Shown in pieces: positions 9,832 to 21,189 of a stretch of 64,000 nt of DNA (positions are counted from its first letter, which is position 1; each line of letters begins with the position of its first letter). The stretch covers positions 70,560,097-70,624,096 of the forward strand of contig NC_080419.1 in the NCBI RefSeq assembly GCF_029873635.1, in the 5' to 3' direction. This DNA is from Malania oleifera. Its lineage: Eukaryota; Streptophyta; Magnoliopsida; Santalales; Ximeniaceae. Below the pieces are notes generated by a model that had not been told where the DNA came from, made no database searches, and saw only the letters and a program-made list of their open reading frames with translations. A program made the position numbers and the translations under genes.

Positions 9832-11520
9832 TGACCTTAGATAATTTCTTCCGCAAAATTTTTCTCTCCTCTCGTTCTCTCTCTCTAGAGTTCGGCCCTG
9901 CCGTTGTTTTCTTTGATTCTGCCTCGGATTTAATCTAATTCGACGATCGAAAACCACCATGAGGTTCCTGGGAAGTTTCTCTTCAAGTTAGCCAGAGCAG
10001 AAACTTTGAATGGAGTTCTTGGGCACCACTCCAAAACCAGGGTAAGTAGGATATTTTTAATATTAAATTAAGTATTGGGAGTGCGTGGGCCTAGGAGATG
10101 TTAAATGATAAATATCGTGGGGTTGAACTAATTAAGTTAGGATTTTTGGAATACAAGGTTCTTTTTTTCGTTCGATTTGGGCAGAATTTTGAGGAGCAAT
10201 TAAGGGGAAATAAAATTATACTAGGTTTTTTTTTATTAAATTTGAATTGGTTATTTTCAAGTATAGGAACCGTATAATTATAGTATGATTTTTCGGACGG
10301 ATCTGCCAAGTTAAAATAATGATTTGGTTATAATTTATAATTTGGGAAAAACTATGTGGCATAAGAATAATCCTTTATAATTAACTGATTGAGAATACTG
10401 TTTGCTTGAAAATACTATCTAGTTGTGACTACTGCTAGGCTATGTACATTGTTTGATGGTGAATATGGGTTGATTATGAATACTACATGTTGTGTGTTGA
10501 CCTTATAAATCATATCCCTATTTTGATTATAACAAATACTCAGGTATTTAATGTCTACCGAGTTGATGTCAGGTATTCTAATTGGCAGATCATAGTGATA
10601 GCACAAAGAGGAACTGAAGCTGAAGACCCAATTTACGATTGGATTGTATTTCATTTATATGCAAAGGGTCTGTAATAGTAAATAGGGATTGGTTTGTAAT
10701 AAGCTCACACACATCACATGCATGATCTAATAGGTAAGTTCAAACCAACCGTAAACTAAAAATGACCTTAGAAAGACCTTAGGGAATACCCTTCGGTCAA
10801 CCGACACTGGATTTTTTTCGTGTCTTCAAAAGGACCTAAAAATGACCCTAAGATACTCACACATGCATATATATGAATGGTCATTTGAATAGGGTAAATG
10901 TATGAGGGAGTAGGAATTGAAATACATCAAAAAAGCATATTCGGTCGACTGAACTACGAAGTTCAAAACCTCTCAGTCAATTGAATCGGGTCCGGGTCAA
11001 CAGTTTGATCACGACCCAGTTGACCGAACTTGTCAGGTCAGCTATACCCGATCGACCGAACTCCCTTGGAGCCAACACTTTGACTACCTAGTCGACCAAG
11101 CCCAAAATGTACTCCAACGCTCTGGTTGACCGAGGGTCCTCGAAAAATGCCCCAACAACCTGGTCGAATGAACTTCTCAGTTCAAAATGTCTCGGTCGAC
11201 CGAACCTCGCTGTTTTGAAAAATCGCCTCTTTCAGTCGACCGACCAGTTAGTTCATTTTCACCCTGGTCGACCAAACTGTGCTAATTTGGAAAAATCGCC
11301 CTTCCTCGTCGACCGACCCTGAAGTTCAAAATTGGCCCAGTCGACCGAGTCATATGAACTTCAGTCGACCGAATCTATTCTGGTCGACCGGTGCTCTCGG
11401 GTTGCTCCGAATTTTTACCGCGGTTAACTATTTTTAAACAGGGTTATTTATGGTTAAAATGATTTTAAATAATATTAATAATACCCTACATGTTCTAACG
11501 GCTATAATTCTTCCAACATC

Positions 11521-11530
11521 TATAAATAGC
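11521..11530 (+). promoter_or_regulatory. TATA-like box of solo LTR
   Basis: TATAAATAGC about 120 bp after the GTCGACCGA array of this LTR. Good match to a plant TATA box in the expected U3 place. Confidence 0.5.
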
Positions 11531-12068
11531 CTATCCTTTGCAAAGATTAGCATAGGATTAGCAATCTTGATTAGGAGAAATTCCTTAAAAATCCCAAAAT
11601 CCATACTACTCATTTTCTCACCTAATTCACTCATATTTACCCTTCTACTATTGCCTAAACTCTCTATAAGTTGATTGAGTGATTGTTTGGAAAGGTTTGC
11701 TCTCCTTGTGTGTTTGATTGAAACGATTTTCTTGAGAGTCAAACCTAAGTGTTCTTAGGAGACTTTGTTCATAGACCTATCCTAAGAAGACTTACCTAAA
11801 CTTCTGAGTATTGCATTTGTGTTGCAATATCTTAGGAAGCTTGTACTTGTTTTTGGGTTGCAAAAACGTTTTCAAAAACATACTCAAATATCTTGTGTGA
11901 TTTATCTTGACATATTTTTGAAAAGATATTTGTGTTTGTGATAGTGATCTTTGTTGCAATATTCATTGACTTACATATCTTTTTGTTGAATACAAAGATT
12001 AAATATCCTTTGCAAACCAAACATATACAGTACTTGAGCATCATATGATTGAGAAAATCTGTTGATTG

Positions 12069-12069
<1 letters not shown>

Positions 12070-12148
<79 letters not shown>
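12070..12148. repeat. Microsatellite (AT)n(GT)n
   Basis: About 15 AT units followed by about 23 GT units with one TT interruption, inside the solo LTR. Confidence 0.95.
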
Positions 12149-12881
12149 TGTTTGGCTAATATCTTTGTTTGAGCACTTAGATTGAATACATCTTGTGATA
12201 CAAAGATCATATAGGTTTGCGCTCTCACGCACTCATTACATAGATAGTAAATATATTTGAGAGTTGAAATATTAAACCACACTGAGCTTACATATTAAAT
12301 CACTTGTGGTGTATGTGACTGAGCGTATCTGGGTACACATCTGCTTTACTTGAAAGCATAATCACTGTACCATTTCATTGATTGAGCAAAATTGTTGTAT
12401 TCCACACACGGGCCTGAAGAGGGAGACTAGTCCTTTTGAAATAGTCCCGGATTAGCTTAGACCTAGTTAGGAAAGTTAGGTGCGCCATCCTATTAAGGCG
12501 TGTAGGATGAGGTCAGCCCCACTAATTAACCTGGTTCTAATCAGTGCCGCTCCACCCTTAAGTGAGCCTTTAGTGGAATTCTTGGGCTTGCGAGCTATAG
12601 GGAGGACATAGGCACAGTTAGCCGAACCCCGATAACATATCGTGTGTCTGTTTACATTTTCGCACTTTATATTTACCGCATGTGTAATGGTATGAATGGT
12701 GTGCCTGATTTAAATTCTGCATATTTTATTTAACGACACATTTGGAATTGTGTAGAAATACCCTAGGTTACCAAATCATATTAACTTCTGACTTAGCCTA
12801 GGAGAAAATTTTAAAATTCCAATTCACCCCCCCCCCCTCTTAAGAATACACCAATTCTAACATTGTGAGTGTAAATGTGTA

Positions 12882-13065
12882 GTGAAATATGAAGTTGCCC
12901 TACGTGGGCCACGTATAGTGAAATACGTAGCTACCCTACGTGGACCATGTATTATGAGATATGGAGTTGCCCTACGTGGGCCACGTACAGTGTGGTACGC
13001 AGCTGCCCTACGTGGGCCACGTACTGTGAGGTATGCAGTTGCCCTAGGTGGGCCATGTACTGAGT
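12882..13065 (+). repeat. 36-bp tandem array with ACGT palindromes, 5 copies
   Basis: Five units of 36-37 bp centred on near-palindromic TACGTGGGCCACGTA-type cores, in element D's 5' LTR. The sister 3' LTR carries seven units (16385-16640). The cores contain ACGTGG/CCACGT, like G-box or ABRE elements bound by plant bZIP and bHLH factors. Binding is inference only. Confidence 0.85.
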
Positions 13066-13777
13066 TTAATAGATTGTGTTGTATCTTGTGTGAATGAACT
13101 GTGGTGTATATGTTTACAGACTATGTGGAATGATTGATATGAATGTGAGTGTATACTAGTATATGAATTTAAATGCATAAATATTTATGACAAAGTAAAT
13201 CACTCCGCCCAAGGGCTTGCTAAGAAAGGCGAGTGCCCTAGCAATTATAGTCTAGTACCAAAGTAGAGGGAAGTTACATATATGGGCATGTAATCTTCCC
13301 AATCCTTGGGAACTTTCACTATAAATATTGGTTTTGTTTATATGACTACAGTTGTTTACGCCTTGCCAGTTGTGGATTAATTGATGAGTTCACTTTGTAT
13401 AGATATTTTAAAACTCTTCTATCACACACTGCTATAATTTATTTCTTCTTTACTGAGAGGTATCTCACCCCGAGGAATTATTCACTTTTCAGGTCCTTCC
13501 GATGATCGAGCTTAGAAAGCTCAAGGGCAGGGCTGAGAATTTTGGGTAAATTTTGGGGTGGTAGTAAGAACTGAAATATGTAATATTATGTTTTACAATT
13601 TCTAGTTATGTAATATATGTGGATGTATTTTTCTTTTGGGTTGTATATAGTACTCTAGTATTTTACTTGAGATTGTTCTTTATTTTTTTCCGCGTGTATG
13701 TTAAATATGGTATCAGAGACAGTGATTGGCCTCATCACACCCTGGGCCCCACATGGCGGGTTTGGGGCCTAACAAAG

Positions 13778-13789
13778 TGGTATGAGAGC
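13778..13789 (+). other. PBS of element D (tRNA-Met type)
   Basis: TGGTATGAGAGC, one mismatch from the initiator tRNA-Met PBS, 3 nt after the 5' LTR end at 13774. Confidence 0.85.
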
Positions 13790-14179
13790 ATTAAGTTATA
13801 GATTCTGCAGACTTTATGGAGAATTAATACCAGAGTATAGGTTTGAGTTAGGGTAAGGGTAAAAATGGGTAGATTAAGGTATTGATAGAAATCTGAGTTT
13901 TATTTCATAGCCTAGAGGTAGAAATCCCTTAACGGACTTCTGTGATTTTTTGAATCAATCGACGGATTCAGAAAACCACAATAAATCCATCAACGGTGAT
14001 GTTTCCAAGAAGATGGATTGAAACTTAAAATTAGAATTTGAAGGTTAAGATGATTGTGGTTAATTGGGTGTTTGATGTTTAATGGAGAATTTGAATATTA
14101 ATCTATTTTCTTGTTTTATGACTATGCCAGTTATGTTAAGATGTAGAAATTTTAAACTAGCCTCTGTCATATCTTCAAG

Positions 14180-15146
14180 ATGGATCCAAGAGGTAAAGGC
14201 ATGGATGATGGAGGGGAAACGAGTTAGGGGCTTCCAGTGGAGATGAGATTGAAACCTCTTGACTGTTGCAAGGCATAGCTTGTCAAGTCAGGGAAGAGAT
14301 GAGGTGGGACCCCTAGGGATTGAGCTACCAACTAGTGAACTAAGGCTGTTCGATCGATCAATTCACCTACCTGAAACCTTCTTCTTTTGCAAGAGGTGCT
14401 AACCTAATTGTAGCTAAGAATTGGGTGCAAGAGATGGAAAAAAACATTGATAGTGCTGGATTGCACTGGGAAATGGAAGGTCCTCTTCGCCACTTTCAAA
14501 CTAATAGGAGAGGTCGAGCGGTGGTGGCTGGCAGTGAAGTTGTTGGAAGAACAGCAGGTAGTAGCTACTATTCTAACATGGAAGCATTTCAAGGAGGTCT
14601 TCTATGAGGTATTTTCCCGCCACCATCAGGAATGTAAAGGCGGAGGAATTTTTCAACTTGACACAGGGGAATCTCATTGTGTAGCAGTACGCTGCTAGAT
14701 TCGTGGAGTTTTCTTGCTTCACTCCTTTTATGGTTCCAGATGAATATCAAAAAGCGAGGTGGTTTGAGAGGGGCCTGAAATAGGGGATCCATGAACATAT
14801 GGCATGTTTACAAATACAGAGCTTTTCAGAATTGGTGGATAAAGCCACTATTGCAGAGTTGAGTTAGTAGGAAGGTGTAGGGATGTCAGAGCAGAGGAAG
14901 AGACCTATGTCTCCCAGCTCCCACGCTAATGCCAAACAGGGTTCATGGAGGGGAGACAGAGGCACTGGGGTTCAGAGGCCAGTTAGGGGTGATCAAGGCC
15001 ATCGGGGTAACTCTACACCCCCTTTTTATGCAAGGTGTAATAGGAGGCATTGGGAAGAATGTTGGCGAAGGGGTCCAATGTGCTATTGGTGTGGCAAATC
15101 CGACCACATAGCTCGGGATTGTCATGATCTACTGGGTCAAAACTAG
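14180..15146 (+). pseudogene. Gypsy gag of element D (degenerate)
   Basis: Gag nucleocapsid precursor. It opens at ATG 14180 (MDPRGKG...), as the gag of element C also opens with a MD dipeptide. A Retrotrans_gag core follows (about 14390-14880, with [11 protein letters not shown] and GEVERWW), then a basic linker, then a CCHC zinc knuckle at 15081-15122 (CYWCGKSDHIARDC, all four ligands present). A stop follows the MDPRGKG start, there is a frameshift near 14625 and further stops follow, so no full protein can be made. The knuckle part is still open from 14883 to 15146. After it only a trace of the protease leader (YTLALAG) remains before the internal deletion. Confidence 0.8.
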
Positions 15147-15410
15147 GGACCACCGAGCAATGCACCTGCTTTTGATCAGAATCGGGGAAACAACCCGATG
15201 CCATGTAGTGGACCAGTGCATGTCTACACACTTGCCCTAGCTGGGACAGACACTACTAGAGGCGCAGTTAATGTGTTTATGTTTGAAATAAATAATAAGT
15301 TATATTTAATTCTGGGTGATGCAATGGTTTGCATGCTAAAATAGATTGAAATGTGTGAAATGCGTGTTAGAATACATATTGATTAATGAATTTCAAGGAC
15401 GAAATTTTGT

Positions 15411-15422
15411 AAAGGGGGAGAA
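15411..15422 (+). other. Polypurine tract of element D
   Basis: AAAGGGGGAGAA directly before the 3' LTR and preceded by TCAAGGACGAAATTTTGT, the usual context of plant gypsy PPTs. It primes plus-strand DNA synthesis. Confidence 0.85.
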
Positions 15423-15706
15423 TGTAATAACTCAAACCCAGAAAGTAAAAGAAGAATAAATAAAATAAAAGGGGAAATAAATAAAAGAGAGAAAAGAAAG
15501 TTAAAAGGGCATCAAGCAGGGACTCGTTGATGAGCATCCTTCTTAGTCTCGTCGATGAATACACGTGTCTCATCGATGAGGAATTACCGAGAGTAGGAAA
15601 AATTCAAGTTTTTAAATGCTTCATCGACGAACACGATGTTCTCGTCGACGAATGTTCTTCTTGGCTTCGTCGACGAACCTTTTAGACTTGTCGATGAAGG
15701 CCAGGT

Positions 15707-15713
15707 TATAAAG
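15707..15713 (+). promoter_or_regulatory. TATA-like box of element D 3' LTR
   Basis: TATAAAG, matching the TATAAAA at 9825 in the 5' LTR and placed directly after the palindrome array. Confidence 0.45.
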
Positions 15714-16384
15714 TGACCCTGGATCATTTCTTTTACGAAATTTCTCTCTCCTCTCGTTCTCTCTCTCTTTAGAGTTTGGCTCTACCATTTTTTTTTTCTT
15801 CAATTCTGGTTCAAATTTAGCCTGATTCGACAATCGGAAACCACCACGAGGTTCCTTGGGAGTTTCTCTTCAAGTTAGTTGGAGCAGAAACTTGAATTTG
15901 AGTTCTTGGGCACCACTCCAAAACCAGGGTAAGTAGGATATTTTTAATATTAAATTAAGTATTGTGAGTGTGTGGGCCTAGGAGATGTTAAATGATAAAT
16001 ATCCTGAGGTTGAACTAATTAAGTTAGGATTTTTGGAATACAGGATTCCATTTTTCGTCCAGTTTGGGTAGAATTTCAAGGAGCGGGTATGGGGAAATAA
16101 AATTATACTAGGTTTCTTTTTTTATTAAATTTGAATTGGTTATTTTCAAGTATAGGAACCATATAATTATAGCATGATTTTTGGTATGGATCAGTCTAGT
16201 TAAAATAATGATTTGGTTATAATTATAATTTGGGAAAAACTATGTGGCATAAGAATAATCCTTTATAATTAACTGATTTAGAATACTGTTTGCTTGAAAA
16301 TACTGTCTGGTTGTGAGTACTGCTTGGCTGTGAACATTGGTTGATCGTGAATACTGTCTGTTGTGAGTGTAAATGTGTAGTAAA

Positions 16385-16640
16385 ATACGTAGCTGCCTTA
16401 CATAGGCCATATACAGTGTGAGTACGTAGCTGCCCTATGTGGGCCACGTACAGTGGAGTACGCAGTTGCCTTATGTGGGCCACGTACAGTGAAATATGTA
16501 GATGCCCTATGTGGGCCACGCATTATGAGATACGAATTGCCCTACATGGGCCACGTACAGTGTGGTACACAGCTGTCCTACGTGGGCTACATATTGTGAG
16601 GTATGCAGTTCCCCTAGGTGGGCCACGTACTGAGTTTAAT
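16385..16640 (+). repeat. 36-bp tandem array with ACGT palindromes, 7 copies
   Basis: Same repeat as at 12882-13065 with two more units. Cores vary (GTGGGCCACGTA, ATAGGCCATATA, GTGGGCTACATA), mostly by transitions at CG or TG steps, in line with decay of methylated cytosines. Confidence 0.85.
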
Positions 16641-17313
16641 GGATTGTATTGTATCCTATGTGAATGAACTATTGTGTATATGTTTGCAGACTATGTGGGA
16701 TGATTGATGTGAATGTGAGTGTATACTAGTATGTGAATTTAAATGTATAAATATTTATGGTAAAGTAAATCTCTCTACCCGAGGGCTTGATGAGAAAGGC
16801 GAGTGCCCTAGTAATTATAGTCTGGTAACAAAGTAGAGGGAAGTTACATGTATGGGCGTGTAATCTTCCCAATCCTCGGGAACTTTCACTATGAATATCG
16901 GTTTTGTTTGTGTGACTACAGTTGTTTGCGCCTTGCCAGTTGTGGATTAGTTAATGACTCTTCTACACTGCTATAATTTATTTCTTCCTTACTGAGAGGT
17001 GTCTCACCCCGATGAATTATTCACTTTTCAGGTCCTTCCGGTGATCAAGCTTAGAAAGCTTAGGGGCAGGGCTGAGAATTTTGGGTAAATTTTGGGATGG
17101 TAGTAAGAATTGAAATATGTGATATTATATTTTAAAATTTCTGGTTATGTAATATATGTGAATGGATTTTTATTTTGGGTTGTATATAGTACTCTGGTAT
17201 TTTATTTGAGGTAGTTCTTTATTTTCTGCTGTGTGCATGTTAAATATGGTATTAGAGACGGTGATTGGTCTCATTACACCCCAGGCCCCACCTGGTGGGT
17301 TTGGGGCGTGACA

Positions 17314-17877
17314 CGCGCATAGGCCAAAAGGTGTTCTTTATACATATTTGGATATTTATGTGGTTATGGTTATTTGATAGGTTTAAATGATGTTTTGGAG
17401 AAAAGTACATATAAAATATATATGTATATGATTAGGGTCATTTATTAGGCATAAATTATGTTTTGAAGGAAAGTATGTTTAATTTTATATTATTGATTTA
17501 CAATTAATCATATGCAATTTTAGTAATGTGAAATTTATTAAATGTATTTTTATACTGTAAAGCTCATGTCAGCCACACACTGATAATAATATAGTCCTTA
17601 CTTACTGAGAGGTGTCTCACCCTATTATTATCTTACATTTCAAATACCCTGAGGAGCATAGCTGAAATCAGAGTAGCATAGTGGAAGCGTGGGTAGGATT
17701 AGAAAGAGCGGTTTTTGATTAAATATTAAATTTGTTATTTTTGGTATATCTTAGAATTTTTAAGGATGTATTAAATTTGATTTGGAGATATAGTTGTGAT
17801 AAGGTTATTTAGTACTCTGGTATAAATATATTTGAGGTGTTCCGCTGCAAAATTATTTGTAGGTTCGGGTCACTACA
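17314..17877 (+). mobile_element. Element A 5' LTR, second part
   Basis: Resumes element A's LTR after element D. It has CTTACTGAGAGGTGTCTCACCC near 17600 and ends TTCGGGTCACTACA just before the PBS. With 8125-9561 it gives an LTR of about 2.0 kb. Confidence 0.7.
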
Positions 17878-17879
17878 AT

Positions 17880-17891
17880 TGGTATCAGAGC
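17880..17891 (+). other. PBS of element A
   Basis: Perfect TGGTATCAGAGC, 2 nt after the LTR end. A second, degenerate copy of the LTR-end/PBS junction (CATTACAGTTGGTATTACAGC) follows at about 17908-17926. Confidence 0.88.
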
Positions 17892-18240
17892 ATAAAATTT
17901 TGGGTCATTACAGTTGGTATTACAGCTTAGGAAATAGGTTCTGCAGACTTTAGAAATGATTATTACGAGAGTATAGGTATGAATTATGATAAGGGTAGGA
18001 ATGGGTAGGCTAGGTGTTGTAAGACTGATTGGGTATAGGATGCATAGCGAAATAAAATACATCAAGCAAATGGGAATTTTGGATTTTTGTCTCGTAATGG
18101 AAAGGAGAAATCCATCGAGGGTTTTCTATGATATTTTTGAAGTAGTCGACGTTTCTAGAAAAGTCATGACAAACCATCATTGTTTTTTCTCCTGGCATGC
18201 TGCACTATGTTCTTTTTCTTGTGTAAATTAGTCACTTCAA
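17892..18240 (+). mobile_element. Element A untranslated leader remnant
   Basis: Resembles the leaders of D (from 13800: TCTGCAGACTT, GAGTATAGGT, AGGGTA...AATGGGTAG) and B (from 29580). No gag frame can be followed after it. An 81-codon frame (17986-18231) crosses it but shows no recognisable domain. Confidence 0.5.
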
Positions 18241-21189
18241 GAAATGAGCCACCATTCACAACACTACAATATTTTAATTAGAATTTTGTGCATTTTGGAA
18301 GGTGCACACATTAAAGTGTACTTCTAGTTCTCTATGGTTCCTTTATGGTTTAGTGTGCGTGGATCTGAGAGCAACTAAAAGAATGTTGGCGGTCACCCTC
18401 GGTTTTAGATGCTTCGAAATCTCAAGGGTTCTTTAATGGTGATGTTCTTGGGGATAACTGGTTATCCTAAGATTCTATGAAAAGTTATAGTTCTTTCGTG
18501 TATGTTGCTCTCTTATGTTTTCCTTGTACTTAAAGAAAATATTCAATCTTTCCATATTCCCATAAGTCACCCATGGGTCTTTAGATTACTTTCTAAGGAG
18601 AGTATATGGTCAAAATTCAATTTCAGTCTACAATAAAAATATCAAGGAAGTAAATTTAAATTTTGTTCAATCAAAAGAGGAATAGAATATATTTTTTTCT
18701 TGTAACCCATGAGTCAAGTATCCAATGAAATTAGAATTTCAAAGATTGAAGATCTTTTAAATTTGTTTAAGAAAATAAAACAAGAATCTGTAAAGAAAAA
18801 AAAATAATAAATAAAATAAAATAAAATAATAATGGGACCCACACATAAAAATAATATGGAAAATAACTAATTCAGGTGAGTGTGAGATGATCCTGCAATA
18901 AGAAATCATATTACTAGCACATAGAAATACATCCAACACCCAAGGGAATATCAACATGTAAAAGAGACTGTGATGGATAAGGTGTCTTAAGACTTGTCCC
19001 ATGATCAATCTAGCCAATCATCTCAAACTTGGAAGTTACAATTTTTGCATCTGTTTAACAAGATAATCTAGTATGTTAAGTTGATGATCTAAGGACAAAA
19101 AATTTAGTTTTGGGAAGTTATCAAAACTTTTTAATATATGAAGTTGGAATTCAAATAAACAAGCACACATATATAGATATGGAAGCGAAACTCCGACAAA
19201 ATAGTGTTAGATTGAAAGAAAATCCTTCAATTTGCAAGTGGAAAAGTTTGGATAAGGCGTTTTGTTTGCTTGGAGGAAAAACCCAGTTGTGCATCCGATG
19301 GATTTGGATTTCCTTATTTGGTGGCTAGATGAGTTTGTGAATGCTTGCCTTTGTTTTCGAAAATTGAAGAAAAGCACTCATTACAAAAGTTGGCGAGATA
19401 AGTATTTGGGTGGGGACTAAAGAAAATTAGAATTGTAAGCTTATAGAGTTGAGTTTACAATTGAATAGTAAAGGTTCTTGCAAGAGTTGCAGGCGATTGT
19501 GGGTTTGGAGAAGGCGAGTGTAGTTGAGGCTTAATTTGAAAATAGTCCTCTTGAAGTTGGAAGGAGGACCTAACTAGTTGTTCAGATTCAGTGAAGAGTG
19601 GGAGGCAATGTGAAAATTTCAGTGGTTCTGAATGGTTATTGTTCTTTATGTTGCAACATTGTTAGTTAGAAGAGAAGCCTTCCTTTTGGTTCATTCAAAA
19701 AGAGGTCAACTAGTGAGAAGAGTTAGTTGAGGAAGAAAAAATAGTTGTGGTCTCCTTCAAGTTTATTTAAGGTGATCTTATTGTGGTCATATCTTCAAGA
19801 TTCTAGGATACTATTGCTTAGGAAAGCAAGATTCTAGGTTCTTTAGGGAATTAATATTTTTGTTTAATTAGGTTTCTTAATTTAATTTCTTCATATTTTA
19901 AGCATAAGTCTATGAAGGTCTATATACATTATTTTGAAGGAATTGTAATTAAGAATTAAAGTTGTTGGATATTGATCCTATATCACTGTATGTAGGAATG
20001 TTGCTTTGCCTTGCGGTTATGTTTTCATACTTGGGATTCCCAAACTCCTTATTGAGGTGATACAGTATAAGGGAAGCTTAGGATACTTTAGTCTTGGTGA
20101 GTTTTTTTTTTTTTTTTCCCATATTTGCTTAAATCCGCTGTTCAAAATAAAGCAATTATTATGGAGGTTCACCATTGCCTTTTGTTTCAGAATGTGAATT
20201 TGAAGTCGACGATAAGGTTTTGGTTAAAAGTCATTTTGTAGATAAACAAAATGTAATGGGAAAATATTTGGCAACTCTTGTTTAAGCCTTGGGGGTCACT
20301 TAAGTTGAGGTTGACCTATTGCACAAGGCTTCCACTCATAACAAGGTCCAGAAAAGAAGATGTGCGGAGCTTATGACTGTTTGTGGTATGGACTTTATGT
20401 AGTTGGTGTAATGAGATTTTAGTGATGTATTTCGGTGGGAAGTGGGGTCAAAAATGCATGTGTGTAAAAATAAATGAAAACATTCATATTATGTTGTGGA
20501 TTAAATTTTATTTAACTTATGTTCGTATCTATATGCGTGTGTACATGCAAGAATATAATATCTTGGTATAAATTGATAATAAGTCAATTTTGAGTGCTGT
20601 CTATGATGATGATTTCCTATTGTCTTCATGTGTAATACAAGAATTTTTCAAGATTGGTACCTACTTTTGTTATTGTTGCGGGATAAGATTATTGTTATGG
20701 CTCCCTTGTGGAGTTTTGTGCTAGGAGTTTTTAAAGGAGAATCCAGAACATATTGTCTACTGAGAGAAAGGCTATTCTACAACAATTTCCATTTATTGTG
20801 TTTCTTTCTCATTTCATTTGTATTTTCTTTTTCTGTTAGAGAATGTTTTATTCTCCTTTTTGTTATTCATTTCATTCCTATTGTATTCTTCTTCTTGGTC
20901 TTTTTATTATTCTTTTAAAATAAAATGTCAAACTTTTATTCCTTTCCATGTATAAGTAGCATTCAACAATCATCCAAGTTTTTTTTTTTCAATTAACAAA
21001 GTGAAATTCATTAAAAGGTAATAAGGGGTGCCACCCATGTACACACTGTCAAAAGACAAATCATCTACACTATTAGGTGTTAAAAAGTCGAGAATAGTAT
21101 GTGTATGTATCAGAAACAAGCTACCTTGTCAACAAGTTACTTCTTCTTCTCCTCTTCCTTCTTTGCAGGGTGTGTGCTGGGATGTGTAT
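18241..21189. other. Unassigned AT-rich interior of element A
   Basis: Nearly 3 kb with no gag, pol or host-gene similarity that I can recognise; all frames are short. The segment 19920-19985 (GAATTAAAGTTGTTGGATATTGAT, ATATCA) resembles 23415-23450 (GAATCAAAGTTGTTGGGTATCGG, GTATCA), which is followed by a PBS-like site. These may be LTR ends of a further decayed retroelement. A T-rich stretch with exon-like GC-richer patches lies at 20640-20940. Function unknown. Confidence 0.3.

Larger units (their letters stand above)
10495..12862 (+). mobile_element. Solo LTR, Copia-type, TSD TTGTG
   Basis: 2368-bp LTR starting TGTTGACC and ending CTAACA, flanked by TTGTG at 10490-10494 and 12863-12867. 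The unoccupied site is visible in element D's 3' LTR near 16360 (CTGTTGTGAGTGTAAATG), which confirms the insertion. It has an array of GTCGACCGA motifs (about 10930-11400), TATA-like TATAAATAGC at 11521, AT/GT microsatellites, the GTGCCGCTCCACC block and the C-rich end CAATTCACCCCCC. No internal region is present, so unequal recombination between its two LTRs has removed the rest. Its 3' half is clearly related to the LTR at 36157-38258. Confidence 0.92.
9562..13774 (+). mobile_element. Element D 5' LTR (interrupted)
   Basis: TGTAATAACC...CCTAACA. Without the 2368-bp solo LTR and its 5-bp duplication it is about 1.84 kb, close to the 1.89-kb 3' LTR. It contains a TCGTCGACGA-type motif array (about 9650-9815), then a TATA-like box at 9825-9831, (TC)-rich sequence, and five copies of a 36-bp repeat (12882-13065). 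The interrupting LTR lies just upstream of the repeat array. Confidence 0.8.
9562..17313 (+). mobile_element. Ty3/gypsy element D, internally deleted, nested in LTR of A
   Basis: Complete two-LTR element: 5' LTR 9562-13774 (holding a later solo LTR at 10495-12862), PBS 13778-13789, about 1.65 kb of interior with gag only, PPT 15411-15422, and 3' LTR 15423-17313. Both LTRs start TGTAATAAC(C/T)CAAAC and share CGTCGACGA motifs, a TATA-like box and a 36-bp tandem array. After the gag zinc knuckle and a trace of the protease leader, the sequence jumps to the PPT, so protease, RT, RNase H and integrase are deleted. It would need enzymes from a relative to move. The flanks (CATTC left, CGCGC right) do not form a clear TSD. 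Confidence 0.8.
15423..17313 (+). mobile_element. Element D 3' LTR
   Basis: 1891 bp, TGTAATAACT...GTGACA. Collinear with the 5' LTR but without the solo LTR insertion. Contains a TCGTCGACGA-type array (about 15520-15700), a TATA-like box at 15707-15713, seven copies of the 36-bp array (16385-16640) and the TTACTGAGAGGTGTCTCACCCC block common to gypsy LTRs in this window. Confidence 0.88.

Noticed and set aside
11971..12282. Open frame with His-Thr and Ile-Tyr repeats
   Set aside because: Produced by the AT/GT microsatellite at 12070-12148 inside a solo LTR.
12882..13097. 71-codon repeat protein-like frame and similar frame at 16437-16667
   Set aside because: Both are readings through the 36-bp LTR array (unit divisible by three); they lie in non-coding LTR sequence.
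12882..16640. CRISPR-like array
   Set aside because: The 36-bp units are contiguous tandem copies without unique spacers, in a plant retrotransposon LTR.
9557..17318. TSD for element D
   Set aside because: CATTC and CGCGC differ at three positions; I could not support a duplication, so none is claimed.
20628..20918. 96-codon hydrophobic frame as a membrane protein
   Set aside because: T-rich DNA gives Phe/Leu-rich frames by chance; there is no homology, conserved context or neighbouring exon.
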